Below are positions 25,344-33,511 of a DNA stretch of 64,000 nucleotides, one piece after another; the first letter of the stretch is position 1, and every line of letters starts with the position of its first letter. The stretch lies in NCBI GenBank assembly GCA_963771595.1, contig CAVYUC010000012.1, positions 310,001 through 374,000 of the forward strand, written 5' to 3'. The notes below the pieces were generated by a model. That model made no database searches. It had not been told where the DNA came from and saw only the letters and a program-made list of their open reading frames with translations. This DNA comes from CAVYUC01 sp963771595. Its GTDB lineage: Bacteria; Bacteroidota; Bacteroidia; Bacteroidales; Prolixibacteraceae. A program made the position numbers and the translations under genes.

Positions 25344-26402
25344 ATGGTAAAAATCGATAGAACAAAACCGGTTCTGGTAACTGGAGCCACAGGATATGTG
25401 GCAGGTTGGCTGGTGAAAAAACTTTTGGATGAAGGTTTAACCGTTCATGCCGCAGTGCGTGATCCTGGAAATAAAAAGAAAATTGCTTTTCTTGATGAAC
25501 TGGCTGCAAATGCTCCCGGAAGTATAAAATATTTTAAGTCGGATTTGTTGAAAGAAGGTTCATTCAGTGAAGCAATGAAGGAATGTGAACTTGTTTTTCA
25601 TACTGCTTCGCCATTTATCGTTTCGGTAGATGATCCCCAAAAAGAACTGATTGAACCGGCTTTACAGGGGACACGGAATGTACTGCAACAGGCAAACAAC
25701 ACGAAATCGGTAAAACGGGTAGTTTTAACCAGCAGTTGCGCGGCCATTTATGGCGACAACATCGACATAAAAAAAGCTCCGAATGAAATTTATACTGAAG
25801 AAGTATGGAATACAAGTTCGTCGGCGGAACACGGAGCTTATTCCTATTCAAAAACAGTGGCCGAAAAAGAAGCCTGGAAAATAAACGGAGAACAATCGCG
25901 GTGGGATTTGGTGGTGATTAATCCGTCACTGGTGTTGGGGCCGGCGCTTAATTCGGGAACTGTAAATTCAGAAAGTTTCAGAATTATCAAACAGTTTGGC
26001 GATGGCTCACTGAAGCAGGGTGTACCGAAAATTGGTTTTGGGGTGGTGGATGTCCGCGATGTGGCAGAAGCACATTTCAAAGCCGGATTTACCCCCGAAG
26101 CAAAAGGGCGCCACATTGTTTCGGGGCACAACACGTGGTTTCCCGAAATGGCACAAACGCTGCAACCAAAGTACGGCGACAACTATCCCATTCCTAAAAA
26201 AGAGATGCCCAAATGGCTGGTTTGGCTTGCCGGGCCGATGATTAATAAAGCTATAACCCGAAAATTTGTGTCGCGAAATATTGGATATCCGTTTGTAGCC
26301 GACAACTCGAAAAGCAAAAAAGAACTGGGATTAACTTACCGGCCGCTGGAAGTTAGCATGAACGACACTTTTCAGGAGTTAATTGACCGCAAAATCCTTT
26401 GA
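25344..26402 (+). CDS. Extended SDR, dihydroflavonol reductase-like
   Basis: A 352-residue cytosolic NAD(P)-dependent oxidoreductase. TGATGYVAGWL is the nucleotide-binding motif, and YSYSKTVAEKEAW carries the Tyr-xxx-Lys catalytic pair. Overall it resembles dihydroflavonol-4-reductase/aldehyde reductases that reduce carbonyl substrates. No neighbours point to a pathway. Confidence 0.88.
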   Translation: MVKIDRTKPVLVTGATGYVAGWLVKKLLDEGLTVHAAVRDPGNKKKIAFLDELAANAPGSIKYFKSDLLKEGSFSEAMKECELVFHTASPFIVSVDDPQKELIEPALQGTRNVLQQANNTKSVKRVVLTSSCAAIYGDNIDIKKAPNEIYTEEVWNTSSSAEHGAYSYSKTVAEKEAWKINGEQSRWDLVVINPSLVLGPALNSGTVNSESFRIIKQFGDGSLKQGVPKIGFGVVDVRDVAEAHFKAGFTPEAKGRHIVSGHNTWFPEMAQTLQPKYGDNYPIPKKEMPKWLVWLAGPMINKAITRKFVSRNIGYPFVADNSKSKKELGLTYRPLEVSMNDTFQELIDRKIL

Positions 26403-26534
26403 TTCTGATGTTGTTTAAAGTACATGGAATACAGAAAAATCAGCATCATTGCAGTTAGATAAAAATTTATTTTGCAATCTTTGAAAACAGTTCCTTTGAA
26501 CTATAAAATGAATAGTAATTAAACCTGAAAAAGA

Positions 26535-27173
26535 ATGAAAAGTACCTTAGTTTTTTTGTGCGTATTATTCCTTGCCTCATCCTGTTCCAACAAAAAGGAA
26601 GAATTATTTAACGGCGAAAATCTTGACAACTGGACGATTTATGTGGAAGATGATTCTGTTCAGCCTGAAGATTTTTTCTATGTAAAAGATGGTGTGATTG
26701 AAACCGTTGGGGTTCCGTTGGGGTACATGAGAACCAATAAAGAATATTCCAACTACAAATTACATGTGGAGTGGCGTTATCCGGAAGAGCCGGTAAACAG
26801 CGGGGTAATGGTTCATGTAACCGGGCCCGATAAAATTTGGATAAGCCATTACCAGGCGCAGTTAAAACATCAAAATGCCGGTGATTTTATTATTCATGGC
26901 GTAGGCAACAGCGCTACCATCCGCGATACAACTTATACTTCCACCGAGGAAGTAAAACCGCTGATTCCAAAAGAACACCCGTCGAATGAAAAACCGGCAG
27001 GCGAATGGAACAGTTACGACATTAACTGCAATGGAGATGTCATCGAAATCAAAGTAAATGGCTTGTTGCAGAACACAGCCACCAATTGCTCGGTTACAAA
27101 AGGCGCAATTGGTTTGCAGGCCGAAGGTTCCAAAATACAATTCCGTAATTTATGGGTTGAACCGCTGGATTAA
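26535..27173 (+). CDS. DUF1080/3-keto-disaccharide hydrolase-like lipoprotein
   Basis: A 212-residue lipoprotein (LFLASSC, Cys17) with the DUF1080 fold. ELFNGENLDNWTIYVED begins the jelly-roll, NSGVMVHV is the NSGI-like core, and GEWNSYDI and IQFRNLWVEPLD close it. Family members cleave 3-keto-glycosides or bind glycans in the periplasm. A second, diverged DUF1080 gene lies at 32542-33279. This gene borders the repeat-rich island. Confidence 0.88.
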   Translation: MKSTLVFLCVLFLASSCSNKKEELFNGENLDNWTIYVEDDSVQPEDFFYVKDGVIETVGVPLGYMRTNKEYSNYKLHVEWRYPEEPVNSGVMVHVTGPDKIWISHYQAQLKHQNAGDFIIHGVGNSATIRDTTYTSTEEVKPLIPKEHPSNEKPAGEWNSYDINCNGDVIEIKVNGLLQNTATNCSVTKGAIGLQAEGSKIQFRNLWVEPLD

Positions 27174-27174
27174 A

Positions 27175-27560
27175 TCAACAGGGACGAAGAAAAGCCACAT
27201 CAAAGCGCGTCCCCGATCATCGGGGTTGGAGGATTCATTTCATCAATCCAATAAGATAATTGTCCTTTAAATCCCCCTTAATCCCCCTTTGATATATAAC
27301 TTTTGTATTCCAAAAAAATAATAGGGGGCAATCAACGGGGGACGAAGAAAGGTTGCATCGAAGCACATCCTCCTTTTTCAAAAGGAGGTGGTCCCGCGAA
27401 TTCGGGACCGGAGGATTCATTTCATCAATCCAATAAGATAATTGTCCTTTAAATCCCCCTTAATCCCCCTTTGATATATGACTTTTGTATTCCAAAAAAA
27501 TAATAGGGCAATCAACGGGGGACGAAGAAAGGCTGCATATTTCAAAAGGAGGTGGTCCCG
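27175..27560 (+). repeat. Three partial direct repeats, ~157 and ~180 bp spacing
   Basis: The block from TCAACRGGGRACGAAGAAA recurs at 27175, 27332 and 27512. The block starting GGAGGATTCATTTCATC recurs at 27228 and 27410, then is nearly identical for over 100 bp. Units embed palindromes: CCCCGATCATCGGGG (27211-27225), a 9-bp-stem pair CCTCCTTTT/AAAAGGAGG (27369-27388) and GGTCCCG/CGGGACC (27390-27409). Confidence 0.85.
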
Positions 27561-27883
27561 AGTATGCCGGGAAGTGACAGGAAGCGACCCCACCCGTTGC
27601 CGAAATGTAAACAGAGTCCAATGATAAGAAGCGAAATAGATTTAGCGCCTGGTTAACGCAGTGCAAACATACAGCGTTCTTTAAAATAAAAGAAAACCCG
27701 GAAAGCCATGACACAAATGGAACAGGATAAATATGCCCGAAAATGAATAGAAAATTTATTGCGTACGAATCAGTAGAGGATAGATACCATCCACGACAGT
27801 TTCCAGCCCGGAAAAGAGCCATAAGAAGCACATAGCAAACCAGCAGCTGTGGAATTGCCTTGCAGCGGCGGCATCGTCCAACT

Positions 27884-27981
27884 ATATTTTATCCATCATT
27901 CTATTTAGAAATAATCTACCTTTCAAATAATAGCAAATTTATGCTCATTATTGTAATTTGGCAGAACGATGGATAAAATAT
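27884..27981. repeat. 98-bp element bounded by 14-bp inverted repeats
   Basis: ATATTTTATCCATC at 27884-27897 is perfectly inverted as GATGGATAAAATAT at 27968-27981. The interior is AT-rich and non-coding. It resembles a miniature transposon end pair or a long regulatory stem-loop. Confidence 0.6.
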
Positions 27982-28020
27982 TACGTTAAATACCATTGCA
28001 TTATAGGGCATTTTAAAATC

Positions 28021-28104
28021 GAACCATTAACGTATCAATTCGAATCATAACGTATCAAAATAAATCGAATATTTATCGAATAAAAACGAATCATATCGTA
28101 TCAC
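28021..28104 (+). repeat. Iteron-like repeats GAATCATAACGTATCAA
   Basis: Three copies at 28021-28038, 28042-28058 and 28088-28104, with consensus GAAYCATWACGTATCA. The first two are about 21 bp apart, roughly two helical turns, as for protein-binding iterons. GTATCA cores also appear in the spacer. No replication gene lies nearby. Confidence 0.5.
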
Positions 28105-28120
28105 TGACGGCTAAAATTGA

Positions 28121-28336
28121 CCGCTCCCGCGCGATTTCATCGCGTGGTTTTAAAAACCTTGCTGGCGCAGATTAATAATCAGTGCCCTGCAACAAAAAGT
28201 CCGGATTGCAATTCCGCCCAAGCGGGAAAAACATAAAAATTTATTTGATGATCTTAATTTATAAGATACTGAAGTTACACCTAACTTGGCACATAATGAA
28301 ATATAGGATAGCTTTGTTACACAGACAACATAGTTG
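28121..28336 (+). repeat. Cassette-type repeat, copy A
   Basis: The core 28121-28238 aligns with copy B (29043-29160) at about 80 % identity, including CATCGCGTGGTTTTAAAAACC and a CGGATTGCAA-type palindrome, ending CAAGCGGGAAAAAC. A second shared block, ATAGCTTTRTTAYACNGACAACATAGTTG, lies at 28308-28336, about 70 bp further on. In copy B the two blocks are contiguous. The VanZ-like gene follows. Confidence 0.75.
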
Positions 28337-28433
28337 TGCGTCATTTAAAAATACAAAACATTAGTTCAGCGTTTTTATTTGATATATTGGGGAGATGTGA
28401 ACAAGTAGTTATTTACAAAAAGTAATAGGAAGA

Positions 28434-28988
28434 ATGAATGTGCAAAAATATTGGAATAATGATTTGAAAGATAATAAAGCAAACAAATTGACTTATGTAA
28501 TCTTTTTAATTTATTTAGTTTTATTGTCTTGGATTATACTGTTTAAATTAAATGTGTCTTTTTCTTACATGGGGAAAAGGAGTATTAACTTTATTCCGTA
28601 TATAGAACCTCTAATCTCAAATGATAAAATTAATTTTGGTGAAATCATTTTGAATGTGTTAATTTTTATTCCTTTGGGTTTATATGCAGGAGTTTTATAT
28701 AAAAGTTGGAGTGTCGGTAAAAAAATTTTCTTGTTTTTCTTAACCAGTTTAGTCTTTGAAGTAATTCAATTTATATTTGGAATTGGGACTTTTGACATTA
28801 CCGATTTAATTAACAACACCTTAGGTGGAGTAATTGGATTAATGATTTTCAAAGGAATTGATAAAATATTTAAAAATAGTCTAAAAGCACAAAAATTCAT
28901 TAATATAATTGCAACAATAGGTACTGTATTGATAATTTCATTGTTAATATTACTAAGATTAAATATGCTGCCAGTCAGATATCAATAA
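28434..28988 (+). CDS. VanZ-family membrane protein
   Basis: A 184-residue protein with about five membrane segments. It carries the VanZ-like pattern: ISFIPY-like RSINFIPYIEPL after the first segment, then GEIILNVLIFIPLGLYAG, FEVIQFIFGIGTFDITDLINNTLGGVIG and a basic C-terminus. VanZ proteins confer low-level teicoplanin resistance in enterococci, but most homologues have no assigned role. Codon use is notably more AT-rich than in flanking chromosomal genes, and the gene sits between two copies of the same repeat, suggesting horizontal acquisition as a cassette. Confidence 0.85.
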   Translation: MNVQKYWNNDLKDNKANKLTYVIFLIYLVLLSWIILFKLNVSFSYMGKRSINFIPYIEPLISNDKINFGEIILNVLIFIPLGLYAGVLYKSWSVGKKIFLFFLTSLVFEVIQFIFGIGTFDITDLINNTLGGVIGLMIFKGIDKIFKNSLKAQKFINIIATIGTVLIISLLILLRLNMLPVRYQ

Positions 28989-29042
28989 TAATAAATTATT
29001 GCTTTTACATTAGCAACTCTTGTGACAATAAAAATTAACGCC

Positions 29043-29188
29043 CCGCTCCCGCACTATTTCATCGCGTGGTTTTAAAAACCTCGTTTGCGCAGAGTTATAA
29101 TCAATGCCCTGCAACCAAAAGCACGGATTGCAAATCCACGCAAGCGGGAAAAACCTAAAATAGCTTTATTATACCGACAACATAGTTG
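29043..29188 (+). repeat. Cassette-type repeat, copy B
   Basis: Second copy of the 28121 repeat, with both blocks joined (29043-29160 and 29160-29188). It lies directly upstream of the PemK/MazF-like gene and downstream of the VanZ-like gene. It contains GCACGGATTGCAAATCCACGC, a near-palindrome (GGATTGCAAATCC). It diverges from copy A just after CATAGTTG. Confidence 0.75.
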
Positions 29189-29284
29189 CCAACAAGCTTA
29201 AAAATGCCATAGCTATAATTGAAGAATGTTTGTTTTTTGACAAATAATTCAATGGATGTATTAAAGATTTTGAGGAGATTGATT

Positions 29285-29632
29285 ATGGCGATTAAACAAT
29301 ATGAAATATGGATTGCAGATTTAAATCCACAAATTGGGACAGAACCAGGAAAAACAAGACCTGTTCTCATTGTTCAGACAAATCTTCTAAATCAAATCCC
29401 GCATCCATCAACAATAATTTGTCCGGTAACGACAAATGTTAAGAAAGATTCGGATATCTTACGAGTGCACATTAAAAAAGGAGAAGCAAATTTACATCAA
29501 AACTGCGATATAATGATTGACCAAATTAGGGTAATTGATAATAAGAGACTTGTTAAAAAAGTTGGAGATTTACCAAATAACCTGATTAATTCTATCAAAG
29601 AAAATTTAATGATAATAATTGATTTGGAATAA
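29285..29632 (+). CDS. PemK/MazF-family toxin, orphan
   Basis: A 115-residue protein, the usual MazF/PemK length. It has the family's first strand and loop (KQYEIWIADLNPQIGTEPGK), the TRPVLIVQT core and STIICPVT, with DQIRVIDNKRL in the second half. These are mRNA-cleaving endoribonucleases. No antitoxin gene precedes it. Between the repeat and the ATG there is only a 26-codon open tail (…NKLKNAIAIIEECLFFDK) that could be the end of a lost antitoxin. The gene is AT-rich like the VanZ gene. Confidence 0.85.
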   Translation: MAIKQYEIWIADLNPQIGTEPGKTRPVLIVQTNLLNQIPHPSTIICPVTTNVKKDSDILRVHIKKGEANLHQNCDIMIDQIRVIDNKRLVKKVGDLPNNLINSIKENLMIIIDLE

Positions 29633-29695
29633 AAATCAATTTTCAAAATGGATGAACTACTATCCTTTACTCCAGACAAACCGGAACAGGCTGTT

Positions 29696-29774
29696 CGGTT
29701 TCAACCGACGGGCTATAAGCAAGCAACGGAATCGGGCTTCAGCCCTTAATTATCAACGGATAGGACTAAAGTCC
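29696..29774. repeat. Cluster of three REP-like palindromes
   Basis: CGGTTTCAACCG (29696-29707), GGGCTTCAGCCC (29734-29745) and GGACTAAAGTCC (29763-29774) are tight hairpins with 2-3-nt loops. Repetitive extragenic palindromes like these are often mobilised by RAYT-type transposases; none is encoded here. Confidence 0.6.
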
Positions 29775-29796
29775 CTGTTTATTGACAGCCAAATAT

Positions 29797-29856
29797 CCGT
29801 CCGATAAATCGGACGGCAAAGGATACTAAAGACATTTTCACACAGCCTGTAAAGCA
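29797..29856 (+). repeat. Covarying palindromic repeat, copy 1
   Basis: The hairpin CCGTCCG-ATAAAT-CGGACGG is followed by a conserved 3' flank ending CACAGCCTGTAAAGCA. Copy 2 at 30026 keeps the loop and flank but changes two stem pairs together. Confidence 0.7.
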
Positions 29857-30025
29857 GACGACAAAGGATAAAAACAGGACACATCAATAAAAGCACTGCG
29901 TTGTGCAGGATTATGAAAAGCGACTAATTGTTCAGATATTTATGATCAAAATTTGTAGAAAATGACAACGGTAGAAAAAATAAGAAATGGATTGATAAGC
30001 CCGGTGTTCTGATGTATATCTCAAT

Positions 30026-30082
30026 CCGTTGGATAAATCCAACGGCAACTAATAAACTATTTTTTGCACAGCCTGTAAAACA
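30026..30082 (+). repeat. Covarying palindromic repeat, copy 2
   Basis: The hairpin CCGTTGG-ATAAAT-CCAACGG is followed by CACAGCCTGTAAAACA. Relative to copy 1, stem bases change on both arms so that pairing is preserved. Confidence 0.7.
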
Positions 30083-30126
30083 ACCGGCAACTTTTTCACC
30101 CGAACCCCGAAAATTGAAACCCGTAA

Positions 30127-32428
30127 CTATTCCTCCTCCTCATTCGTCATTGAATACGGCCAGCTATCCTTTGCGATTCCGCGCTTTTTGTTGGGTTTGT
30201 TGGTCATGTAAAATGTCAGTTTGCCACCTTCTTGGATCTTATTATGTGTAATAAAGTTTTTATTGTATAGTTGGTCATTCAGTTCAATTTTATCAACATA
30301 GAAGTTTTTCGCTGAATTGTTTTGTGCTTCAATTGTTAGTTCATTTCCATTTTCAAGTTGAAGAGTAATTTTATTGAACAATGGAGCGCCAAAAACATAC
30401 TGGCCCGTGCCGGGAGCCACCGGATAAAATCCCATGGCGCTGAAAACATACCACGCCGAGGTTTGCCCGTTGTCTTCGTCTCCGCAATATCCATCGGCCT
30501 GCGGATTGTACAATTTGGTCAGTACTTCGCGCACATGTTGCTGTGTTTTCCAGGGCTGCCCTGCATAATTGTACAGGTAAATCATGTGCTGAATGGGCTG
30601 GTTGCCATGTGCATAATTTCCCATTCCTGCAATCTGCATTTCGCGGATTTCATGAATCGGAAAACCGTAATACGAATCATCGAAATCGGGTGGCATTTCA
30701 AAAACAGTATCCAGCATGGCTACAAACCTTTCTTCGCCTCCCATAAAATCAATCAGTCCCTGCACGTCCTGAAAAACCGACCAGGTGTAGTGCAGGCTGT
30801 TTCCTTCGGTAAATGCATCGCCCCATTTTAGCGGATTAAACGGCGACTGAAAAGTTCCATCCTCGTTTTTGCCGCGCATCAGGTTGGTTTCCGGGTCAAA
30901 AACATTGCGGTAGTTGCGTGCCCGTTTTTTGAACAAATCAATTTCTTCCTGCGGACGTCCAAGTTCCTTTGCCAGTTTCCAGATGCAGAAATCGGCATAG
31001 GCATATTCGAGTGTGCGGGCTGTGTTTTCACGAATGTCAACATTATAAGGAATGTAGCCGAGCCGGTTGTAATAATCGGCGCCAAAACGGCCAACCGAAG
31101 TTACTTGTTCATTCCAGCCTTCGGTGTTTTTCAGAATGGCTTCATACAATGTTTCAATGTCGTAGCCGCGAATTCCTTTCAGATACGAGTCGGCAATGAG
31201 CGATGCCGAATTGGAGCCAATCATGCAGCTGCGATGGCCCGGACTTGCCCATTCCGGCAGCCAGCCGCTCTCTTTGTATGTATTTACGAGGCCGGCCATT
31301 ATTTGAGAATTTAATTCCGGGTACATCATAGTAAAAAACGGAAAAACTGCACGAAAGGTATCCCAGAAACCATTGTCGGTAAACATGTATCCTGGCAGAA
31401 TTTTTCCATTATACGGACTGTAATGCACTACTTCGTTTGCTGCATTAAATTCATAAAATTTACGCGGGAAAAGCAAAGTGCGGTATAAACTTGAATAAAA
31501 CGTACGTTGTTGCTCTTCGGTTCCGCCCTCTACTTGTAATTTTCGAAAGTTCTTGTTCCCATACAGATTGTCCTTCAGCTTTGATTTCATCAAACGATTT
31601 GTCGCCAATTTCGCGTTGCAGGTTTAGCTCTGCCTGCTCCGGACTAATAAATGACGAAGCCACTTTTACATGCACCTGTTCACCCTTTTGCGTTTTAAAA
31701 CCCACAACAGCGCCGGTATGAAAACCTTCGGCTTCGTTATCGCCCTGGAGGTTTTTCCCATTCCATGTTTTGGTGACTTCAAAATCCTTATCAAAAATGG
31801 CTACAAAATAGTTGTGAAAGTTTCCGGGAACACCGCCGTGATTGTTTTGGCAGTAACCAATAATCTTTCGTTGTTCAGGAATAATTTTCACCATTGATCC
31901 CATATCAAAGGCATCGAGCAGGATGGAAGAACTGTCATTTTCAGGAAAAGTAAACCGGAAAATGGCAGCACGTTCAGTCGGTGTAATTTCGGCAGTTACA
32001 TCATAATTGGCCAGATAAACGCTGTAGTAATGCGGTTGTGCAATTTCTGCCTTATGCGAAAACCAGGATGCCCTTTTTTCTTCATCAATAAATAATGAAT
32101 CGGTTTCAGCAAAAAGCGAAAATGCTGCATAATCGTTAATCCACGGGCTGGGTTGGTGTGTTTGTTTAATGCCGCGGATTTTGTAAGTATCGTAAGTATA
32201 TCCCCAGCCATTTCCCATTTTGCCGGTTTGCGGTGTCCAGAAATTCATTCCCCATGGCCGCGCAATGGCAGGGTAGGTATTTCCATTTGATAATGAAAAA
32301 TCAGAGTCGGTACCCATCAATGGGTTGACGAGGTCAACCAGGTTTTCTGATTTTACAGACTGTGCATTTCCGGTTGATGTGTATCCGGTAATTACTAAAA
32401 GGAAGAAAAGGATAATTTTACAATTCAT
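30127..32428 (-). pseudogene. Frameshifted GH92 alpha-mannosidase gene
   Basis: The N-terminal frame (32428 down to ~31538) encodes a signal peptide and the GH92 beta-sandwich, ending WEQELSKI. The expected continuation, QVEGGTEEQQRTFYSSLYR, is in another frame, running to 30127 with the alpha/alpha barrel (FTDNGFWDTFR, WLPEWASPGHRSCMIG, GDEDNGQTSAWYVFSAMGFYPV). One extra base at about 31537 accounts for the break, and the rejoined product would be ~767 residues. GH92 enzymes are Ca-dependent exo-alpha-mannosidases. The family's usual GNEPSHH motif reads GNQPIQH here, so specificity may differ from the alpha-1,2 type. It may be a true pseudogene or a sequencing error. Confidence 0.88.
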
Positions 32429-32451
32429 TTTGGCTGATATTTGTGAAAATA

Positions 32452-32499
32452 CATCCGGTGAATTTTATAAATTCAATAAAAACGCAAATTCACCGGATG
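32452..32499 (-). terminator. Long hairpin between DUF1080 and GH92 genes
   Basis: A perfect 14-bp stem, CATCCGGTGAATTT/AAATTCACCGGATG, with a 20-nt loop lies 43 bp downstream of the DUF1080 stop. The T-tract on the minus strand is short (TATTTTC). A terminator or attenuator separating the two genes is likely. Confidence 0.55.
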
Positions 32500-32541
32500 A
32501 TATTATAATCTTCAATAATTCAGATGACGCCAGATTTGATT

Positions 32542-33279
32542 TTACAATTCTTTGATTTTAACATTTCTGAACCACACCGGGTAACCATGATCCTGCAAGC
32601 CAATGTAGCCTTCTTTGGCAATTCCTTCGGTAAAACCGGGAAAACTTTTGAATTTGCTGTTTTCAACCATTTTATCCCATTCGGGCGTCCATAAAGTGTA
32701 GGAAAGAACTTCTGTTCCGTTTTGAATGTGGGTGACTTTTCCATTTTTTACCCGAATTACCATTGTATTCCATTCGCCGGCCGGATTTACGGTTGAAGGA
32801 TCGGCAGCAATCATATCGTATAGCGAACCTGCCAGATGGCTGTCGATTTTATTATCGGTTGCATCTTTATTATCCAGCACCTGTACTTCGGGAGCAGCAT
32901 AATATATCGGCTCTCCGGCTACCTCCCTGACATTGTAAAAAATGCCGGAATTGGCCATTTTGCTGGCTTTCCAATCGACAGACAATTCGAAGTTTTTGAA
33001 TTTTTTATCGCTGTAAATAATGTCACCGCCTGAACCTTCGCCAGGTTTTTTGCCTTCGCTGGTGTACACTTTCATCGCGTTGTCTTCAATGGTCCAGTTG
33101 GCGGGCATGTCCGTTCCGTTAACTTGTCTCCAGCCATCGAAGTTGTTGCCGTTAAACAGAAGTTCCCAACCTTCATTTTTTTCTTTTTTCGAAAGTTGAT
33201 TTACTTTTTGTGCCGAAGAAGGGAGTGCAACAAGCACAACAGCTGCAAGAATCAGAGTTGTTAAAATATTCTTTTTCAT
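32542..33279 (-). CDS. Secreted DUF1080/3-keto-disaccharide hydrolase-like protein
   Basis: A 245-residue periplasmic protein with a signal peptide (ending PSSAQ) and one DUF1080 jelly-roll. WELLFNGNNFDGWRQVNG, NFELSVDWKASKMANSGIFY, EVQVLDNKD and WFRNVKIKEL are all family landmarks. Unlike its paralogue at 26535 it is not a lipoprotein. It is likely to act on glycosides or their 3-keto forms. It lies just upstream of the GH92 gene on the same strand, so the two may serve one glycan. Confidence 0.9.
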   Translation of the reverse strand: MKKNILTTLILAAVVLVALPSSAQKVNQLSKKEKNEGWELLFNGNNFDGWRQVNGTDMPANWTIEDNAMKVYTSEGKKPGEGSGGDIIYSDKKFKNFELSVDWKASKMANSGIFYNVREVAGEPIYYAAPEVQVLDNKDATDNKIDSHLAGSLYDMIAADPSTVNPAGEWNTMVIRVKNGKVTHIQNGTEVLSYTLWTPEWDKMVENSKFKSFPGFTEGIAKEGYIGLQDHGYPVWFRNVKIKEL

Positions 33280-33511
33280 GATTTGAAATTTTAATCACCG
33301 CAAGGTGAAATGGTTTTAAAATGTGTCAATTTTATTTTCAAATATAGCTATTTGTGAGAATGATTGTTAAGAATGAGTAAAACGAGGGAAAATTTTTTAT
33401 GATTCTGCTTGCTTAAAAGATGTTATACGCGCGCTGCATTTCAACAATTTTTCAACTATTAAATGCGTGTATTGTTAAGCATTTAAACATTCAGAAATTA
33501 AAACGAAAAAA

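Larger units (their letters stand above)
27174..28433. other. Long non-coding stretch at left end of repeat island
   Basis: 1.26 kb with no credible gene. It contains three copies of a ~180-bp repeat (27175-27560), a 14-bp inverted repeat pair (27884-27981), an iteron-like array (28021-28104) and the first cassette-type repeat (28121-28336). Minus-strand open frames here (27235-27420, 27460-27831) span the repeats and resemble nothing. Confidence 0.7.
29633..30126. other. Non-coding stretch of palindromic repeats
   Basis: 494 bp with no credible gene between the PemK-like gene and the convergent GH92 gene. It is filled with short palindromes, listed separately. Confidence 0.65.

Noticed and set aside
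27175..27560. CRISPR array
   Set aside because: Units are ~180 bp apart and the intervening sequence is also repeated; no short direct repeat with unique spacers and no cas genes.
27460..27831. 123-codon minus-strand frame
   Set aside because: Crosses a direct repeat and unrelated flanking DNA; composition is not protein-like.
28121..29188. Integron attC sites
   Set aside because: Spacing and gene placement fit, but no clear GTTRRRY/RYYYAAC core pair or integrase gene is visible, so I call them cassette-like repeats only.
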